Shown here: positions 25,200 to 36,972 of the stretch, piece after piece | Position numbering within the stretch: position 1 is the first letter of the stretch | How the letters are laid out: every line of letters starts with the position of its first letter | Source: Prorocentrum cordatum | Lineage: Eukaryota; Sar; Dinophyceae; Prorocentrales; Prorocentraceae | DNA length: 64,000 bases | NCBI GenBank assembly: GCA_963575745.1 | Contig: CAUYUJ010015827.1 | Span: forward strand, 69,838 to 133,837 | Direction of reading: 5' to 3' | The notes under the pieces: model-generated | What the model was told of the DNA's origin: nothing | The model's input: the letters and a program-made list of their open reading frames with translations, nothing else | Database searches by the model: none | Translations under genes and position numbers: made by a program

Positions 25200-25390
25200 C
25201 AGCTCGCCCGAACTCCGGGAGGGGGCGAGCGAGAAGCAGCCCGCGGGGCTCCCGGCCAGCGTCGCCGCAGGTGAAGTGCTCGCCGCCCTCGCAGCAGTCG
25301 CGGCCCGCGGCCCAGTACTGGATGTCCGCGATCCCGAGGGATGCCCTGCCCCCCGTCTGTGCTTCGACGTCGCGATCGAGGGTCGATGCT
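25200..25390 (-). CDS. Possible exon with Cys-rich WAAGRDCC motif
   Basis: On the minus strand a stretch reads ASLGIADIQYWAAGRDCC, then EGGEHFTCGDAGREPRGLL. The spacing of aromatic and Cys residues (W-A-x-G-x-D-C-C ... F-x-C-x-D) resembles a motif I recall from dinoflagellate predicted proteins, and the amino-acid balance is normal unlike the neighbouring frames. Candidate acceptors (gaagcacag, ggggggcag) lie just upstream on that strand. No full domain or gene can be built from the window; this is a suggestion from memory of the motif, not a confirmed family assignment. Confidence 0.3.
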
Positions 25391-26693
25391 TTTGAGAATC
25401 CGTCTTTTGCCCTTTTTCTGCCTCCTGGAAACTTCTCGTGGCCGCGCCTGGATTCGCCCGAAAATAAGGGCCAGAATGCACCCCTGGCCAGGTCCGGGTG
25501 TCTACTTTGGACCCCTGGACCTAGGTCACCTCGCGTCGTGAAAGCAACGTGACAACAAAATTCAAATGGTTTTCGGATCCACGGGGCCTTCACGGAGCCC
25601 TGGGGCCGTCAAAAAGACCCAGATGAAAAGACGGTTCCAGTGAAGGGGTCGACATCTCGGGGGGTCGACGTTGTGAAAAAAGACGTCGTCGGGGGCTGGG
25701 GATGAGGCGGAAGAGGGGGGAGGAGGATGAGGAGGAGCAGGAGGAGTCGAAGGATGAGGAGAGAGGGCACGGGTATCGACGCGACGCGGGGCGAAAGGGA
25801 CTTGACATGGAGGGACGAGAAAGCGCGCGATTCGCTCGGAATGTGGCCAGTTTCGCGGCGCAAGCTGCAAACGCACAGACCCAGGTCCTCGCCCTTGCCC
25901 CCGTCTCCTCCGCCCCCTCCTCCTCCCTGAGATCCGAGCGTCGTACTTTTTTTACGCTCGGTGCTCTCGCCCGGTCGCGCCGGGCTTAGCACTCCAGGGC
26001 CCCCACGGATCGATGCACGGCGAGAAGTGCATCAGAGACGCGAGGCCCAGAGCCCCTATCGTGACTTCGTTTTTGTTGTTAAATTTTTCCAGTGTTTATG
26101 ATTACTATTACAACTCTTCTTCTTCTTATTATTATTATTAGGATTATTATTGTTGTATGGTCATCAATTTCTGTTGAAAAAATAATACATGACTGTTATT
26201 GTTTCAAGTGTGCTAACAACAATCCAGTCGCAAGTCAGGGGCTCCCTTCTCCTTGTCCATCGGTCGGATACATAGTAAATGCCTTCCCACGGTCCCGCCC
26301 TGGCTGACAATGCCACACTCAGATGTACACCTCTTTCTTACCAAGCTCGGCGCGTACTCGTGTTCTCGGTAGCCCCCCGTGGGTACCGAACCCTTTTGAG
26401 TGCAAGCCATATCTTGAAGAGCGCGCTCGATATACATGGGCGCTTCTGCTGTTGCTCCCGTCATTCGATTCCCCATCCTCGGTGGCACGGCCTTCAGAGC
26501 GATAGCAGGCACCGACCGTGCCCGAATCTTCCAGAGCAGCAGCCGACGTTGAAGACGGCACGCTCTCGTCGCGACGGTGCCGGCGTTGGTTGCTGACGCC
26601 GCCCGGGTCGTCCCGCCTCGATCGGCCCAGGCTCTCCGCTGGCGCAGATTTTCCAGTACCTCGAGGCTTCCCATGTGGGGTTGGAGCAGAGGG
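25391..26693. other. Spacer, no gene seen
   Basis: Contains a short ATT/TTC-rich patch at about 26098-26160 and overlapping frames on both strands without recognised motifs. Confidence 0.4.
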
Positions 26694-26869
26694 GGTCGGA
26701 GGATCTCGCCGCGTCGCCGATGCATGGCGATGCATCGTCGATGCCTCTGCGATGCATCGGCGACGTCGGCGATGCAGCGGCGACGTCGGCGTGACGAAAG
26801 TCAGGCCCCACATCGAGCCGCATCGGCGACGCATCGACGAGGCGGTGCGATCGTCCGACCCATCTGCTC
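26694..26869. mobile_element. MITE-like element, copy 1
   Basis: A 176-bp element whose left end (GAGCAGAGGGGGTCGGAGGA, continuing TCTCGCCGCG) is matched, with several mismatches, by the reverse complement of its right end, giving imperfect terminal inverted repeats of about 40 bp. The interior is rich in gatgcatcgg and gacgtcggcg. A second copy with the same ends lies at 63342-63474. It abuts the decayed reverse-transcriptase sequence that begins at about 26880, which suggests that it truncated it. No transposase is encoded; flanking target duplication could not be defined. Confidence 0.75.
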
Positions 26870-26879
26870 GGAATCCCAG

Positions 26880-28180
26880 CAAGGAAGCCTATAGCCCCAG
26901 AGGTCGGGTGGATAGCCTTCTGTACATCGCCGCGAATCGCACAATGGCCTTTGGCATGGGACTCAACGCCAAGAAGACCAAGATCATCATCTGTTCCACG
27001 GCAAAATATCTATCAACACAAAAGAGGACATGGCCAGCATAAAGAACGCCATCATCGACCTCCTACCAACACCAATGAGGATCGTGCGCCGCCAGCGAGC
27101 GTTAGGTACCGCCATTGCCTCGACTACTTCAATGTGGCCAGAGCTCGAGAAGAGGACAGGAAGAGGAATTGCATCCACAGAATCTTAAAGAAACGAGGTC
27201 AACCCAAGGAAGAAGCTATCCATTCCAAAGACAATTCTCTACACCGAGGCCGTCACGAACTCCACAATGCTATTCAGCATCCAAGTCTGGCACGAACTGA
27301 CCGAGAAAGAACAATAGACCCTCACGGCAGAACGCATGAAGGGGTACAGTCTTTCGGCGGGATGCAAGGCCAATATCCACGACAAACAGAGGATCACCAA
27401 CGAGGAGATACTCGACATTACGAAAATACCCATTATGTAGACCACCTTCCACATATACAGCCTTCGATACCTGCCGATGCTTCTCTTGCACGCGCCAACG
27501 GCCCCACTGAGACTGCTGGTCCATACGCTAGCATGAAGGGAAGCTGGAGACCGCCAACAGCGACATACTATGGATTTGCGGCAAGCTCGACGACCAGCAG
27601 AAGCCCAAGCAGGACCCACGCATACACCACTTCGCCCAGTTCATCACCCAAGAGCCACAGAAGTTCAGGGCCCTACTCAAGGCGGCAATGGCAGGGAACC
27701 AAAGTCTGCTCGAGGGCACGGCCCACTAGGACCAATGGCACGCCAAGCTCCAGAAGTACCATGGAAGCCAGGAGGTACCTCACATACCAGGCAGAGAGCC
27801 GAGCGAGGACGACAAAAAGTACACGTGCTACGAATGCGGAGAGATCTTTGCCACACAGCAGACCTACTACATCCACACAAGCAAGTAGCACCCCGCGGAG
27901 ACGAACCCTACTACGTGGGCCACCGGGAACAGATGCCTTACATGCAGCAGGGAGTACCACGGCTACGCAAGGCTCGTGACGCACCTCAAGGCGACACCAA
28001 CATGCGCCAACCCATGGTGCAGCGGCACTGGCCGACTGGACAAGCCAGAGATCGAGAACAGCCAAGATGCCGTGAGAACCACGCAGTGGGCCAACATTAA
28101 GGTGGGCAGACTCGAGAACTGCGCCGACAACCCCAGCCACAAGACGGATGCCCCACCTGCGTTCCAGAGAGACCCGACAG
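26880..28180 (+). pseudogene. Decayed non-LTR reverse transcriptase C-terminus with two zinc fingers
   Basis: After the MITE-like element the plus strand reads AFGMGLNAKKTKIIIC, the region after the catalytic motif of non-LTR reverse transcriptases (GL-x-x-N-x-KKTK). Further on, LRYLPMLLLHAP matches in position and sense the block RLRFFGRLLRTGP of the intact element at 40.1-46.0 kb. Then come a C2H2 finger (CYECGEIF, from about 27826) and a C2HC finger (CLTCSREYHGYARLVTHL, ending in Cys), in the same order as in the intact element. At least one frame change (near 27540) and in-frame TAG codons at 27315, 27438, 27727 and 27886 break it, and its 5' part is missing. It is a different, diverged family member, not a copy of the 36.5-kb element. 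Confidence 0.8.
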
Positions 28181-30813
28181 CGACCGCGATGAGACCAGAG
28201 TCTGCCCTGGCACCAGTGCGAGAGGAGCCCGAACCGCCACATGACAAGGGGACCAAGAGGAACAGCGAAGGTGGTGCTGCATGTATACAGCGGGTAGAAC
28301 AGAGAGGAAGCCATACAGCACTGGGTGGAACAGTTACTGCACCCCGCAGAGGCACAACTATACCCTCTGCATCGACATCGCCAACCACGACGAAGAGCCA
28401 CCGCGTTAGCATAGTGGGCAGCCGAAAGCCCACTGCTGGCGATGGGACATGCGGCAGCCGCCCTGACGACAACCAATTCCAAGACACCTGCATCTCTAAC
28501 CATGCCACCCACCCCTCCTAAGCCTACTGTCGGCGTCAGTACATGCAGGAGGAAAAGCCAGCAAGGAATACAATATTGACGATACCCCGACCAGCATGCC
28601 CAAGCACCTAGAGTTCGGAAAATAATCATCTCGGGATAGGATGCGGTCACCAGTTTAGAGACGAAACTGAACAACACAAGACCAGGCAGGATACGTAATT
28701 GACCAGCAGTGCCACAGAGCTAGCAGAAACCACATCTACACGGTCACATCTCCCATCGTCCCCTCCCTCCTTTCCATGCTGGAGCGTCAGACCAAGGTCC
28801 ATGTTATCAGCGCAAGCTCGACTCAACGGACCTTACAGGAACCAGCAGCCTGAACAGCGTCCTTATGGCCAGAACCTATTGGCTGTCACACCCTAGGCCG
28901 CTGGACCATGCAATGGAACAGCCGCGGGACATCGGTCCCAAGAGGATCTGCGAAGGCGACACGCAAAACTACAACTATTGCACAACTAAAGACGACTGGG
29001 CTACTACACCTAAGCTCGCGATGCACAACAGCATCAGCATCGCTATCCACACATCATACAAGGACCCCAGCATCCTCAACACCGCGCGCACCAGGGCCAT
29101 ATAGCCAATCGACAGCCAGCTGCGACCTGAGAATGCACCTGAACGATTCAGGACCTGAGCCTACCACCGTTGAGGACACTCAGCGCAGGATACCAGCACA
29201 AGGGCGGCGACCCGCACTACGCCCTCACTTACATCCCCGACGAGGAGCGAAGACTGGGGATCGGAGCCGCCGAGCCCTGCAGGGGGGATAGTCAGAAAGG
29301 GACTCGCAGTCCCAAGTGGCACCCCCACAGCTCGCCACCGAGTATACATGCACCGCGGTCCACTGGGGCCCGACCCACCGGGCATCTAAAACGGTCGACC
29401 GCTACAGCATGAACGCTCTACGAGCACCACGCTACCCTAGCGTGCCTGCCAGCAACCGACCAAGGATGACAAAACAAGTTCCACGATTGCATGGTTGAAG
29501 CACAGAGGCAATACTTTTACTTCAACTTGGGAGGCTGCGTGCGCTTGGACCAACACTGGCTCAAGCGCCCACAGCTTATCCCCCACTGCCAGAAAGTCGT
29601 CGACTACAAAGACGACTAAAACGCGGACAGAGGACATGCCGGATACAATGGACACGGCAAGACCCAGCCCCTGATAACACTATCATGGGAGAGGGTAAGG
29701 CAGCTTGCAGAGCGGGACCCACCCTTGTTGGTGCTGACCAACCCCTCCATCGACCACAATGAGAAGGATTGGACCAACATCAAGCAAATCCGCAGCGTCT
29801 ACACGAAACAGGCCACCAAATGTCGAAGCTGCGAAGCAGCTGAGCGCAAGACAATCCACAGCAACCGAACGACGGATGACCTTTCGTTAACTTCGTACAC
29901 TTGGGCACGGCGCCAGACTACAATCTGCTCTTGCCTTCGGAAGCGAGGACGGTATGAATGTACTTAGGGGACATTATCGAGACCATGGGCGCCATCGCAA
30001 TGCATCCCACCACCGACGTCTGCATCATCCCCCCCCGATGACACTCACCACATCAAGCCGCATATCAACGGAGGCCTACACGTGCTTCCAGGGGATCCAA
30101 CGGTGGACCAGGTATCACTCTTCTACTGAAGTCACAACGAGACCAACACCCTGGACCTCTACAGTGCATCCTACAGACTACCGCTGTGACCAGAGCAGTC
30201 AATTGAAATGACGCTTGGGTCGGGAGCAGGCAACCTACCCACATGGCCAGCAGGGCTCGGATAACTCCAGCACGCAGGACCCGTCTCAGTATACCAGGAC
30301 GTAGCCACCGACACAGCAGACGACGTCGGCAACGCCATCACGACCTGGACGATCGACGGCACGGGCAACATTGACATGGAACTCATACCTCGAAAAAAAA
30401 CCACTCCCATTGCGAGACAGATGTGAAATGCAACACCGTGACATACGCCCGTCAAGATCAGATTCCCTGGGAACCTCTTCGAAAACAAGATGACCGACTA
30501 CAGCACCACCGAAGAATAATACATACCAAACTTGAGAACAAGCTGAAGGAGCTCCGTGAACCATCGAGCTAAACCAGGACCTCGAGCAGGACGAGCAGCT
30601 CAACGTATCGAGCATTACACATTGCCTTGACTTCACGATATGTGTCCAACCTGGAAGGTCATCGACACAACCGAGCGCAAGCCACTCACCTTCACTCAGC
30701 CCGGGTAAAGGAGTGCGCAGGCTTTTCCCCATTGCTCGCAAATTGGGAGTATTGTCATCATACCTATAGCGAAGCACGCACCCACGACAGCACGTAGATG
30801 GACAACGTACCCA
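28181..30813 (+). pseudogene. Decayed coding sequence of unknown family
   Basis: Plus-strand sequence keeps a protein-like composition across changing frames, with stops scattered through it. Examples are HKGGDPHYALTYIPDEE (about 29200), the frame from about 29467 to 29880 including QPLITLSWERVRQLAER and DPPLLVLTNPSIDHNEKDW, and HHIKPHINGGLHVLPGD (about 30045). The strand is rich in A and C and poor in T. No family recognised. It may be the downstream part of the decayed retroelement or a second dead gene. Confidence 0.5.
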
Positions 30814-31481
30814 ATGGCAACCCAACGGCCGATTGACCTCACACCCATGTGCAACCCGCACGCTCGCACCGTGCCGCTGATCTATGAGCCAACCGCGCCG
30901 AAGAAGGAGCCACCGAACTTGGACGGCGGGATGCCATCACTACCAGAGCATGCCATGATACAACCGTGCCCATGGATATCCGACCCTAACAACAACACCG
31001 CGCGGGCTTACTACCACACCCCGCAAATGCGTGAGACAACGTGGGAATACCCAGGGGACTGGAAGCTACGATAGCATTGGAAGAAACACCTGACCAACAA
31101 CAACACGGATACCTTTTGGTACGCGAACGAAAACACGGGTGAACTAGTCATCAACAGAATGCCCCCTCCAAAATCGAAGGCGACGAACCCAATACACCGC
31201 TACCGCCAGGACCACCTCCTGCGAAAGCCAACGAGGCGATGGATCTAACGCCACCAGGGACAATTCACAAGTTGCGGTATAGCAGCAAATGCAACAATGC
31301 CAACGACTATCGCAAGAACGTCATTTTCGCCATCCAGCTCAACCACCAGGACCCACTATCCTCATTCGCAAACATGAAGTATGGACAAGAGCTGCTGCAG
31401 GCAGCCCAAGTCGTCAAGGACATCGCGAGGGACCTGCTCACGGGCTACATCGACATGGGCATAATACTGGCGCAGCTATGA
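30814..31481 (+). pseudogene. Broken WW-domain protein
   Basis: The frame from 30814 contains a textbook WW domain: PCPW, 22 residues, then W followed by EYP, with YYH and a TTW block between (about 30985-31060). WW domains bind proline-rich ligands. Directly after a TAG (31072-31074) a second, weaker WW-like segment follows (HWKK ... FWYANENTGELVINRMP), lacking the second Trp. A further segment at 31239-31481 reads DLTPPGTIHKLRYSSK and KYGQELLQAAQVVKDIARDL before a stop. The stop between the two WW segments and the frame break indicate a pseudogene, unless introns have been misread. Nothing shows whether it belonged to a host gene or to the neighbouring retroelement relic. Confidence 0.65.
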
Positions 31482-32220
31482 GGCATACAGGACGGGGAGG
31501 ACAAACTGCGTGCCGCTGGCAACCACCCAAGATCCTAGCAACGACATCCATGCGCCGACCGACAACGACCCGATCGCGGTGTCCAGAGGCTGCGGCTCTA
31601 GATGGTGCGTCGAAGGGGAACCCTATTGGCGGCAAGTGTAACAGATGCAGTGGCACCGACATCGTGTGCCACGACAGCAGCGAGTGGGCCGACGTCTTCG
31701 ACCAAGCCTCCCCACGCACCGACGAGGTCTGCCCGCCGATGGCCCGCACTACCCGAAGGCACACAACACGAGCGCGTTCGCACCCGAAGGCACCACCTAT
31801 CGGAACGCCAGTGGAAGCGCCTCACAGGGTTGAAGCGCAGCAGACTGAGCCCGCCGACAGTGCAGACCACCACTACAGACCACGCGTGGCCGCCGAGGCA
31901 CAAGGCGCCGCCCATCACCACTCCCCGGGGGAGCCCCACACCCAACCGCGTCACCACGCAGCAAGTCGCCAAGATCCACCACGGCAGACGACACGTATGC
32001 AGCCACGCCAACCGCACCGGCGATACGACTGCCACCACCGCAGCCGAAGGAGGCACCGCCCACGAGTGCCAGCATCCAGGCCGTCGCCATGACCCAGGCC
32101 ATGGACAATGACCAACTACCAGCAAGTGGCACGGCGGCGGGCAGCACCAACGACAACAACAACCGCTGCACCCCGCACGCGCCGCCATAGGCTAAAGACG
32201 AAGGCAACTTCCCCGTCACC
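31482..32220 (+). pseudogene. Decayed coding sequence, Cys-containing segment
   Basis: A frame starting near 31600 contains GGKCNRCSGTDIVCHDSSEW and ADVFDQASPRTDEVC, suggestive of a small metal-binding or disulphide-rich segment, and then runs into low-complexity His/Arg/Pro-rich sequence. Composition and strand match the sequences on either side, so it belongs to the same decayed coding tract. Confidence 0.4.
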
Positions 32221-32945
32221 ATGTTCTTCATGACAAAGCTGGACCACCCAGACGGCGACGTCAACCGAGTCCGCACGTCATACCAGGACTGGGCGCTGGA
32301 GGAGAAGTACAAGGACATATGCCTCACCATCAAGAAGGGCGAGCACATCCGCATCACAACCCGAGAGCGTGGACACCCACTGGCTACTGGGCCTGGGGAG
32401 AACGTACCTCGGACGACACCATCCACCAAGCACGCGAGCACGGCGAAGAATCACAGCTACCACTACTCCAGACAGAGGGCATCGACCCCAACCACCTGAT
32501 CGACTACAAAGCGTACATCTCCAGCATTACCGGCGCCATCGTCAGCCTCCGCCTCACGATGGAAGCCGAGGACCTCGACGAGTGCCGCCGCGCCGTGCTG
32601 GACATCATGCGCCGCGCCATCTTCCGCGAGAGGACCGCGGGCCGCCGCACCCTACAGGCGGAACGCACACACAACCCTCTGCAGCGGGCACAGGATCCAA
32701 CGAGGGCATCCACGACCACCACCCGTGACCTACCGATGCGACGCCACACGCAACCATGCCTCCACCTCTCCGCTGTCCCTCCGAGGATCGGCGGAAACCA
32801 GGTCCCGAGAACAGGCGCGCACGCGGCAACGACCTCAGCCCAACGCCTGGCAACATGCGATTCCCTGCCCGGTGCTGGGAGCAGACCCGTGGCACGGGCC
32901 ATCCTCACCTCGAGGAGCCCCAGCATCAATTCCAACCACTCTTAG
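32221..32945 (+). pseudogene. Decayed coding sequence with frame change
   Basis: One frame reads TKLDHPDGDVNRVRTSYQDW and KDICLTIKKGEHIRITTRE from 32221; near 32370-32440 the protein-like reading moves to another frame (GIDPNHLIDYKAYISSITGA, then LDECRRAVLDIMRRAIFRER) and ends near 32945. The helical, charged segment could be a coiled coil. No family recognised. Confidence 0.45.
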
Positions 32946-34896
32946 CGTCAACCTATAGGCCTCCCAGGACTCCACCAGTTTTGCCTCACCAGCGGCATAA
33001 CAACTACCTAGCTGGCTATCCAGCTGGCTCCTACTTTCTACAGAACTCTCAACACTATACCACATCCTTACTACGCGCTCACTGCCATCACGGCAGCAGC
33101 AACACCAGCTACTTCACGACGCGGCACCAGCTGCTCCAGCATACGTCTACATCCACAGCCGCAGCCTTGTCTACCGAAACTACCTTGCACTCTCATTCCT
33201 GGTAAACTCCGTGGGCAGGGCAACGGCAACCTCCACCTCTACATCCACTTGCGGCTTCCTGTGCTACCTGCACCTCCACTGCCTCACTGCCTGCAAAGCC
33301 ATCCTCGTCGGGCACAGTCTCTGCCTCCTCCTCTGAGGCACCTCCAGCCCCAACTAACCTACCCCTCCCTCACCTGTTCTGCCTGTGAGACCCTCTCCCC
33401 ACACCTTTCACATGCCAACCTTCACCTCCCCTCGCACAGCCAGCGCCGGCACCAGGGAAAGGGAGCTGGACGGATCAGGCACCATGACGGGGGGGAGGCA
33501 CGCGGCCGGGCCGCCGTCGGCACGTGCCTCCCAGCAAAGGCTGGGAGGCTGTGGACCGCCCCACCCCTCGCCATCGCTCGGACGTCCATTTCCTGTGCAT
33601 TTTTCGGTTTCGTGCGTGTTTTTTTTGCTCGGTGGTCCAGGATCGTCCTCAATGGTTCTCGCCGAGAAAATTTGCACACGTCCGAGCGATGCCAGGCCCC
33701 CTAGGCACAAGAGCCACGCCGAGAGGGCTCCCACTCCCCCTCGTCGGGGGGTGGGGGCCCCGGGCCACCTCACCCCCTCAACCTGTCACTCGATTCCCGT
33801 CTCTTGCGCTCTCCGTCCTCCTCCGCCGCACGCTCGGCCGCCACCCTGTCCCGCTCGCAGCGCCGCTTCGCCCCACCGCCCCCCCCCCCGTCCAAGACCG
33901 CCTCCTGCGCTGCGTCCCGCCGCGCCGCAGCTGATGCGCTGCACCACCCCCCTGCCTTCCCTCGGACCTCGGGCAGGATGCGCTGGAGGTGGGCCCCCAC
34001 TCCAGGAGAGGCGAGGCGTCCCGAGAGGGGGCAGGGGCGCATGCTCGGCCCACCTCATGCAACCGCACAGCGCCAGCGCACACAGGCGCCACCACCTCCC
34101 ACCTCCCCCCCCCCCTCCCGAGGCGCATGATCTTGCGGGCCCTCCGTCTTCCCTTCTTCTCTTGCTCTTTCTCTTTCTCTCTCTGCCTCTTGGCTTTTGC
34201 TCGCCCTCCCCCCGCAGGTCGCGGGGAGGGGGTCCCGAGGGCATCGGCGCTTCGACGCGAACTCGTCCGCATCACCGAGCCACCGAGGAGGACCGATCCG
34301 AAACACTTAGAGCCCAGGATCGAATCGATAAGTCGGATCGGCGATCGAAATGAATCGGATCGGCGGAGATCGGCAGCCGAGTCGGGAAACGTCGGATCGG
34401 CGGACGTCGGCGAGCCGAAACGCCTCCAGTGACATGATAAACATCGGAGCGCACGTCGGCACCCCAGGCCGAGGCGAATCGGCATCCGACGCCGTCGAGG
34501 TCGAGGCCAACGTCGAGGCGGAGGCATCGGAGCGAGCCCCGCCTGCAGCGGCCGGCCCCCGTGGCGGGCGCGGCACAGGTGCGGCGGGGGCGCCCCGCGG
34601 AGCGCCCCCCGCGCCCTGCGCGGCGCGTGCCCCTCTCGGAGGCCTGCACGCCTCCGCGCCTCTCGCGCGGCAGCGGGCGCGCGGGAGGCGCGGTGCCGCG
34701 CTGGCGCGCCTCGCGCCGGGCCCCACGCCCCGCCCCGCGGCGCGCGCGGCGCGCGGCCAGCTGCCGCGGCCCGCCTCTCTGGGGCAGGCCGCGGAGCGGC
34801 GGCAGGCGGCGGAGCGGCGGCGGCGGCCCCTCGTTCCTCTCCCCCCCCCCTCCTCCCTCCCCCTCCTCGTCGCCGTCATCCTCCTCCCCCCCCCCT

Positions 34897-34897
<1 letters not shown>
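32946..34897. other. GC-rich spacer
   Basis: 33.0-33.4 kb is CT-rich and low in structure. 33.4-34.3 kb has overlapping frames of up to about 320 codons on both strands without motifs. A cluster of gtcggatcggcg words lies at 34333-34460. From 34540 to 34830 the GC content is extreme (Arg/Ala/Pro in any frame), like a CpG-rich promoter region or a repeat-expanded exon; I cannot choose. Confidence 0.4.
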
Positions 34898-34966
<69 letters not shown>

Positions 34967-34998
34967 TCGTCGTCGTCGTCGTCGTCGTTCGTCGTCGT

Positions 34999-35081
<83 letters not shown>

Positions 35082-35091
35082 TTCGTCTTCC
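34898..35091. repeat. (GTC)n microsatellite
   Basis: About 64 CGT/GTC units with three TTC slips. The minus strand reads poly-Asp. Confidence 0.95.
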
Positions 35092-35454
35092 TTCCTGGCA
35101 GTCGTGGGCACCTGTGGCGCCCTGGGAGGCGCCACAAAGTACCCACCCTCCTTCCTCCTCCCTCCTCCCACCTTCGCCCCCTGCTCGTCGTGGTCCTCCT
35201 CCTGCTGCATCGGATCAGGGGCAACGTTCGCGCGCGGCGTGGACGAAACGATTGGCCGCCGTGCGCCCCCCCCCTCTTGGAAGCCGAGGGTGAAGGGCAA
35301 CCAACCGATCAACGAACGACTGGCGACGAGGTTTCCATCAGCACGGCTCGGTGCGGCCGCATCATGCCTCCATAGCCGAGCAAAGGAGGGTAGAGTAAAG
35401 GAGGGTAAAGTCGAATGTGGGAGACTAGAGTAGAGTAGAGCGTAATGTATCTAT

Positions 35455-36420
35455 ATTCCTCTTCCTATATTTTTATAAGCCCGGGCGGGGGGAAAACCCA
35501 TCCCCCCCCCCCCCCCCGGAAACCGGATTCCCGGGACCTGGGGCTTTCGGGCCCTCCGGACGGGCCTCGAAGCGGCCACCGGGCCTCGCAAGGCGTTTTG
35601 CCAAGCCTTCTCAGCACACTTAGGGCGATCACGGGGGACATCGGAGACGTCCCAGAGACCCCCAAGACAGCACAAGAGCGCTCCAAGAGTGACCGACGTG
35701 ACCTCAAGATGGTCCAAGAGGCCTCCAGGACGGCCCCAAAGAGGCCTCCATGAGCACTCCCAAGAAGGCCCCCCGAGGCAAAAATCATTGATTTTCTGTT
35801 GGTTTTTTTGGTGAATTTTGGGGTTCTCCTCTTTGCGGCTTCCCGACGCTCCAAGACAGCGGTCTTCTGTGCGTCCGAAGCCGCCTGAGAGGCTCCCAAA
35901 TCGCCCCACAACCATCCGAAAGGGCTTCCAGGCAGTCCAAGAGAGCCCCAAAACGGCACAACACGGGTCCAAGATGGCCCTCAGAGAGCCCCATGGCGGC
36001 CCAAGATGGCCCAAAGACACCCTCCGAAGAATTCCAAATCGTGGTTCGGTCGTTCAGGGAGACGGCGGTTGGAGGCAGGGTGGCCCGAGGAAGCCCCCGG
36101 AGGCCCCCAGAATACGCTCAGGAGGCCTCCAGAAGGCCTTAAGAAAGCCTGAAACAACTTTTTTCTGGCCCCCAGAGGCTCTCCAAGGAGGAGCCTCCGC
36201 AAAAAAGAGCTGAGGAGGATGGGGAGACTGCGCAGGGTATGGCGAAACTCAGGAACAATGAGCATGGAGGAAGGAGATCGAATAATATCACTATAGCGGC
36301 GATGCCGGGAAAGGCAACCAGGAGTTATCGCTAAATTGTCGGCTTGACCTTCCTGCCATTCCGCCTGCATGCCAAACCTCAAGGACCAAGGTGCATGGCG
36401 CGAAGCGCCACTGCAGTCTT
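35455..36420 (+). mobile_element. Repeat C, copy 1 (966 bp)
   Basis: Runs from attcctcttcctatattttt to gcgcgaagcgccactgcagt. Reverse complement of the same sequence occupies 54371-55338, and a 5'-shortened direct copy lies at 55432-56116. TA-rich DNA adjoins each end (tctatatt before; (TA)n after), suggesting insertion into TA repeats. The interior is dominated by CCAAGA-type tracts, and the end holds the small palindrome ggcgcgaagcgcc. No coding domain recognised; type (MITE, SINE-like or foldback) unresolved. Confidence 0.8.
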
Positions 36421-36466
36421 ATATATATATATACATTTATTTATATATATATATATATAAATAAAA
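36421..36466. repeat. (TA)n microsatellite
   Basis: TA repeats with two ATTT interruptions at the 3' border of repeat C copy 1. Followed by short agagtag words to about 36528. Confidence 0.9.
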
Positions 36467-36972
36467 GTCGAATAGAGTAGAGGAGCGTCAAGTAGAGTAG
36501 AGTAAGTAGAGTTGACCAGCGTAGAGTGACTGTTAGACTGACTGAGCATGGATCTCGAGCCGCGCCGCGCAGCGCCACGCTGCGGGCCGCCCAGCCTGTG
36601 CTGCCCCCCTCCGCTGCTGCCGCGGAGAGCGAGGGGGGAGGGCCCCGAGGGGAACGAGCCCTGGATCCTTGGAGCTCCCCCCTCCTTCCCTCCTTCCCTC
36701 CCTCCTCCCCCCTTCCTCCCTTCTCCTCCCTCCCTCCCTCCTTCCTCCCTCCTCCCTCCTTCCTCCCTCAGGTTTGGCTCGAGCGGTTAGCAAACCGGTT
36801 CCGCGCCGATCCCCGCCGCGACGCCCGAAAGGGCCGCCACCCGCCAGGCGCGACGCCTGCTTACTCTCCTCCCTCCTACCCCCAGCGGCCTCGCGACGAG
36901 CCCGCTCATCATCGCAGAGCGCGCAAACAGCGCGCAAACGCCCGCACACTTTTAAGAGTGCATAAAGCCGCA

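Noticed and set aside
35451-36020. 189-codon minus-strand frame in repeat C (rich in WGPL/LGAL)
   Set aside because: It follows the CCAAGA texture; the counterpart frames in copies 2 and 3 have different lengths and breaks.
36526-36972. Extending retroelement ORF1 upstream to a GTG at 36526
   Set aside because: GTG is not a normal eukaryotic start, and the 5' stretch is low-complexity; ATGATG at 36973 is preferred.
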